Below, one piece after another: positions 5,444-6,682 of a stretch of DNA of 6,682 bases. The notes beneath the pieces are model-generated. The model did not search any database. It was not told where the DNA came from and worked only from the letters and a program-made list of their open reading frames with translations. The number at the start of each line of letters is the position of its first letter. The stretch's first letter is position 1. Source of the DNA: Natronomonas sp. (GTDB taxonomy: Archaea > Halobacteriota > Halobacteria > Halobacteriales > Haloarculaceae); the NCBI GenBank assembly GCA_007135435.1, contig SLIW01000360.1, positions 1 to 6,682 of the forward strand, in the 5' to 3' direction. A program made the translations under genes and the position numbers.

Positions 5444-5450
5444 TTTTATG
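5444..5450 (+). promoter_or_regulatory. TATA box of the HPP-family gene
   Basis: TTTTATG is a good haloarchaeal TATA match. It is about 31 bases upstream of a TTG codon at 5478 and overlaps the in-frame ATG at 5448, which argues that translation begins downstream of it. Confidence 0.5.
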
Positions 5451-5477
5451 GCCGTTTGGGGCGTACGTTCCCGGACG

Positions 5478-6023
5478 TTGTCCGACCGCTCGCTCGACCT
5501 CCGCGACGAATACAGCGCGGCGCTCAACACGTTCTTCCACTTCACCGTCCTCGGGATCATCACCCTGGCGACGGGTCGGCCGTTCCTCTTTCCGAGTCTC
5601 GGCCCGTCGGCGTACCTGATGGCGACGGGTGAACAGCCCCGCGCCGAGGGCGCCTACCACGTCATCGGCGGGCACACGATCGCCGTCGTGGCCGGGCTGA
5701 TCGCGTACGCCGTGGTCGGTGGGGGCGTTAGTGCGTACGTGGTCTTCGACAGACCCGACCCCGCGTTCTCCGTCGAGCTCCTCCACCTGGCGGCCAGCGC
5801 GACCGTCGCGATGATCCTGACGACCACGGCGATGCTGGTGACGAACACCAACCACGCGGCGGCGTGTGCGACGACGCTCATCGTCGCGCTCGGGCTCATG
5901 GGGGGCCTCGAGGACGCCGTCATCATCGTCGTAGCTGTGGCCATACTCTGGGTGATCCACGACCGGGTCATCGAACCGCTCGCGAAGTACTACGGGTTCG
6001 AGCCCGAGGACGCGCGCGAGTGA
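5478..6023 (+). CDS. HPP-family integral membrane protein
   Basis: A polytopic membrane protein of the HPP family, 181 residues from the proposed start. About six hydrophobic segments are visible near residues 15-33, 35-49, 66-87, 103-121, 128-143 and 146-162. Family-like signatures are FPSLGPSAYL (38-47), the VIGGH motif (62-66) after a short loop, and TNTNHAAACATTLIVALG (122-139), which corresponds to the region bearing the HPP motif in other members; here it reads NHAAA. Some plant and cyanobacterial HPP proteins transport nitrite; whether this one does is unknown. In-frame start candidates are GTG 5427, ATG 5448 and TTG 5478. I prefer TTG 5478 because the TATA-like box TTTTATG lies about 31 bases before it and because conserved sequence begins after it, but the start is uncertain. 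The gene is divergent from the copper-protein gene and separated from it by only about 170 bases. Confidence 0.85.
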   Translation: MSDRSLDLRDEYSAALNTFFHFTVLGIITLATGRPFLFPSLGPSAYLMATGEQPRAEGAYHVIGGHTIAVVAGLIAYAVVGGGVSAYVVFDRPDPAFSVELLHLAASATVAMILTTTAMLVTNTNHAAACATTLIVALGLMGGLEDAVIIVVAVAILWVIHDRVIEPLAKYYGFEPEDARE

Positions 6024-6134
6024 GCCGCCCTCGTCGGTCGGTCGATCCAGGCGATCGAGTGCCGGGTGAACCGACGCCGGCGGTAGGTCACCGTCCTGAG
6101 CGTCGAGAGGCGGGAGGCACCGGCCGCCAGGTAC

Positions 6135-6142
6135 ATTTATCC
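6135..6142 (+). promoter_or_regulatory. TATA box of thrB
   Basis: ATTTATCC is centred about 27 bases ahead of the ATG at 6165, consistent with a leaderless thrB mRNA with its own promoter rather than read-through from the HPP gene. Confidence 0.6.
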
Positions 6143-6164
6143 GCGGGCGACCGGAACGTCGGCC

Positions 6165-6682
6165 ATGGTCACGGTGCGGGCGCCCGCGACGAGCGCGAAC
6201 CTGGGGAGCGGCTTCGACGTCTTCGGCGCGGCGCTCGAGCGACCGGCGGACATCGTCCGCGTCGAGCGCGCCGACCGCACCACCATCGAGGTGACGGGCG
6301 TCGGCAGCCAGTACATCCCCGAGGACCCCGAGAAGAACACCGTCGGGGCGGTCGCGGAGGCCCTCGAGGCGCCCGCGCACATCCGCATCGACAAGGGCGT
6401 CCGCCCGGCCTCCGGGCTGGGCTCGTCGGCCGCCTCGGCCGCGGCGGCCGCCGTCGCCCTCAACGAGCTCTACGATCGCGGCTACACCCGTGAAGAGCTC
6501 GTCCCCGTGGCGGCCGAGGGCGAGGCGGTCGTCTCCGGCGCCGCCCACGTCGACAACGTCGCGCCGGCGATCATGGGCGGGTTCACGATCGCCCGGAGTG
6601 ACGGGGTCACGCGGATCGACGCCGCCGTCCCACTGGTGACGTGCCTCCCCGAGATCGTCGTCTCGACCCGCGACGCCCGCCA
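6165..6682 (+). CDS. thrB: Homoserine kinase (3' end outside window)
   Basis: Homoserine kinase phosphorylates L-homoserine with ATP to O-phosphohomoserine, the substrate of threonine synthase, in cytoplasmic threonine biosynthesis. The first 172 codons are present. The N-terminal signature PATSANLGSGFDVFG (7-21) is typical of archaeal and bacterial ThrB. The GHMP-kinase ATP-binding loop is RPASGLGSSAASAA (80-93), followed by the Ala-rich helix. The EGEAVVSGAAHVDNVAPAIMGG segment (118-139) matches the family region contributing to substrate binding. The family is about 290-300 residues, so roughly 40 percent is missing at the right edge. The ATG at 6165 begins exactly at the conserved N-terminus and lies 27 bases after a TATA box. 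Codons are almost all G/C-ending, as in core host genes. Identification is strong; other GHMP kinases fit less well because of the N-terminal signature. Confidence 0.95.
   Translation, partial: MVTVRAPATSANLGSGFDVFGAALERPADIVRVERADRTTIEVTGVGSQYIPEDPEKNTVGAVAEALEAPAHIRIDKGVRPASGLGSSAASAAAAAVALNELYDRGYTREELVPVAAEGEAVVSGAAHVDNVAPAIMGGFTIARSDGVTRIDAAVPLVTCLPEIVVSTRDAR

Noticed and set aside
5058..6548. 496-codon minus-strand ORF spanning the copper protein, HPP and thrB regions
   Set aside because: It is Arg/Gly-rich and antisense to three recognisable genes with family motifs, so it is a composition artefact.
1..6682. CRISPR array or insertion sequence
   Set aside because: I saw no regularly spaced repeats, no transposase motif and no terminal inverted repeats in any part of the window.

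Overview
The window looks like chromosomal DNA of a halophilic archaeon (class Halobacteria). The evidence is high GC with almost exclusively G/C third codon positions in core genes, acidic proteins, starts placed 27-32 bases downstream of TATA-like boxes (leaderless transcription), a Tat-type lipoprotein signal on a small blue-copper protein, and an intein in the MCM helicase gene.

Layout. Bases 1-1464 (minus) hold the N-terminal 397 residues of the replicative helicase MCM, followed directly by the first 91 residues of an intein inserted just after the Walker B motif; the gene leaves the window at its left edge. Bases 1465-1836 are a non-coding divergent promoter region. Bases 1837-2745 (plus) encode a 3-hydroxyisobutyrate dehydrogenase-family oxidoreductase. 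Bases 2746-3042 hold no convincing gene, only a promoter with a 22-codon ORF and a stop-interrupted possible relic. Bases 3043-3837 (minus) encode a PD-(D/E)XK nuclease-like protein built from an internal duplication, with a second copy that has lost its catalytic residues. A proline tRNA (anticodon TGG) lies at 4018-4090 (minus). From 4356 rightward come a BofA-like small membrane protein (plus), a blue-copper lipoprotein (minus), an HPP-family membrane protein (plus, divergent from the copper protein) and the first 172 codons of homoserine kinase thrB (plus).

How they fit together. There is no obvious multigene operon; nearly every gene has its own promoter-like box. Two parts look unlike the core genome. 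One is the intein plus the adjacent ~285 bases of MCM coding sequence, which share relaxed codon use and end at a sharp boundary near base 558. This fits sequence brought in with the intein by homing or recombination. The other is the nuclease-like gene beside the tRNA, which also has relaxed codon use and is probably accessory. The right half (BofA-like, copper protein, HPP, thrB) looks like ordinary host DNA.
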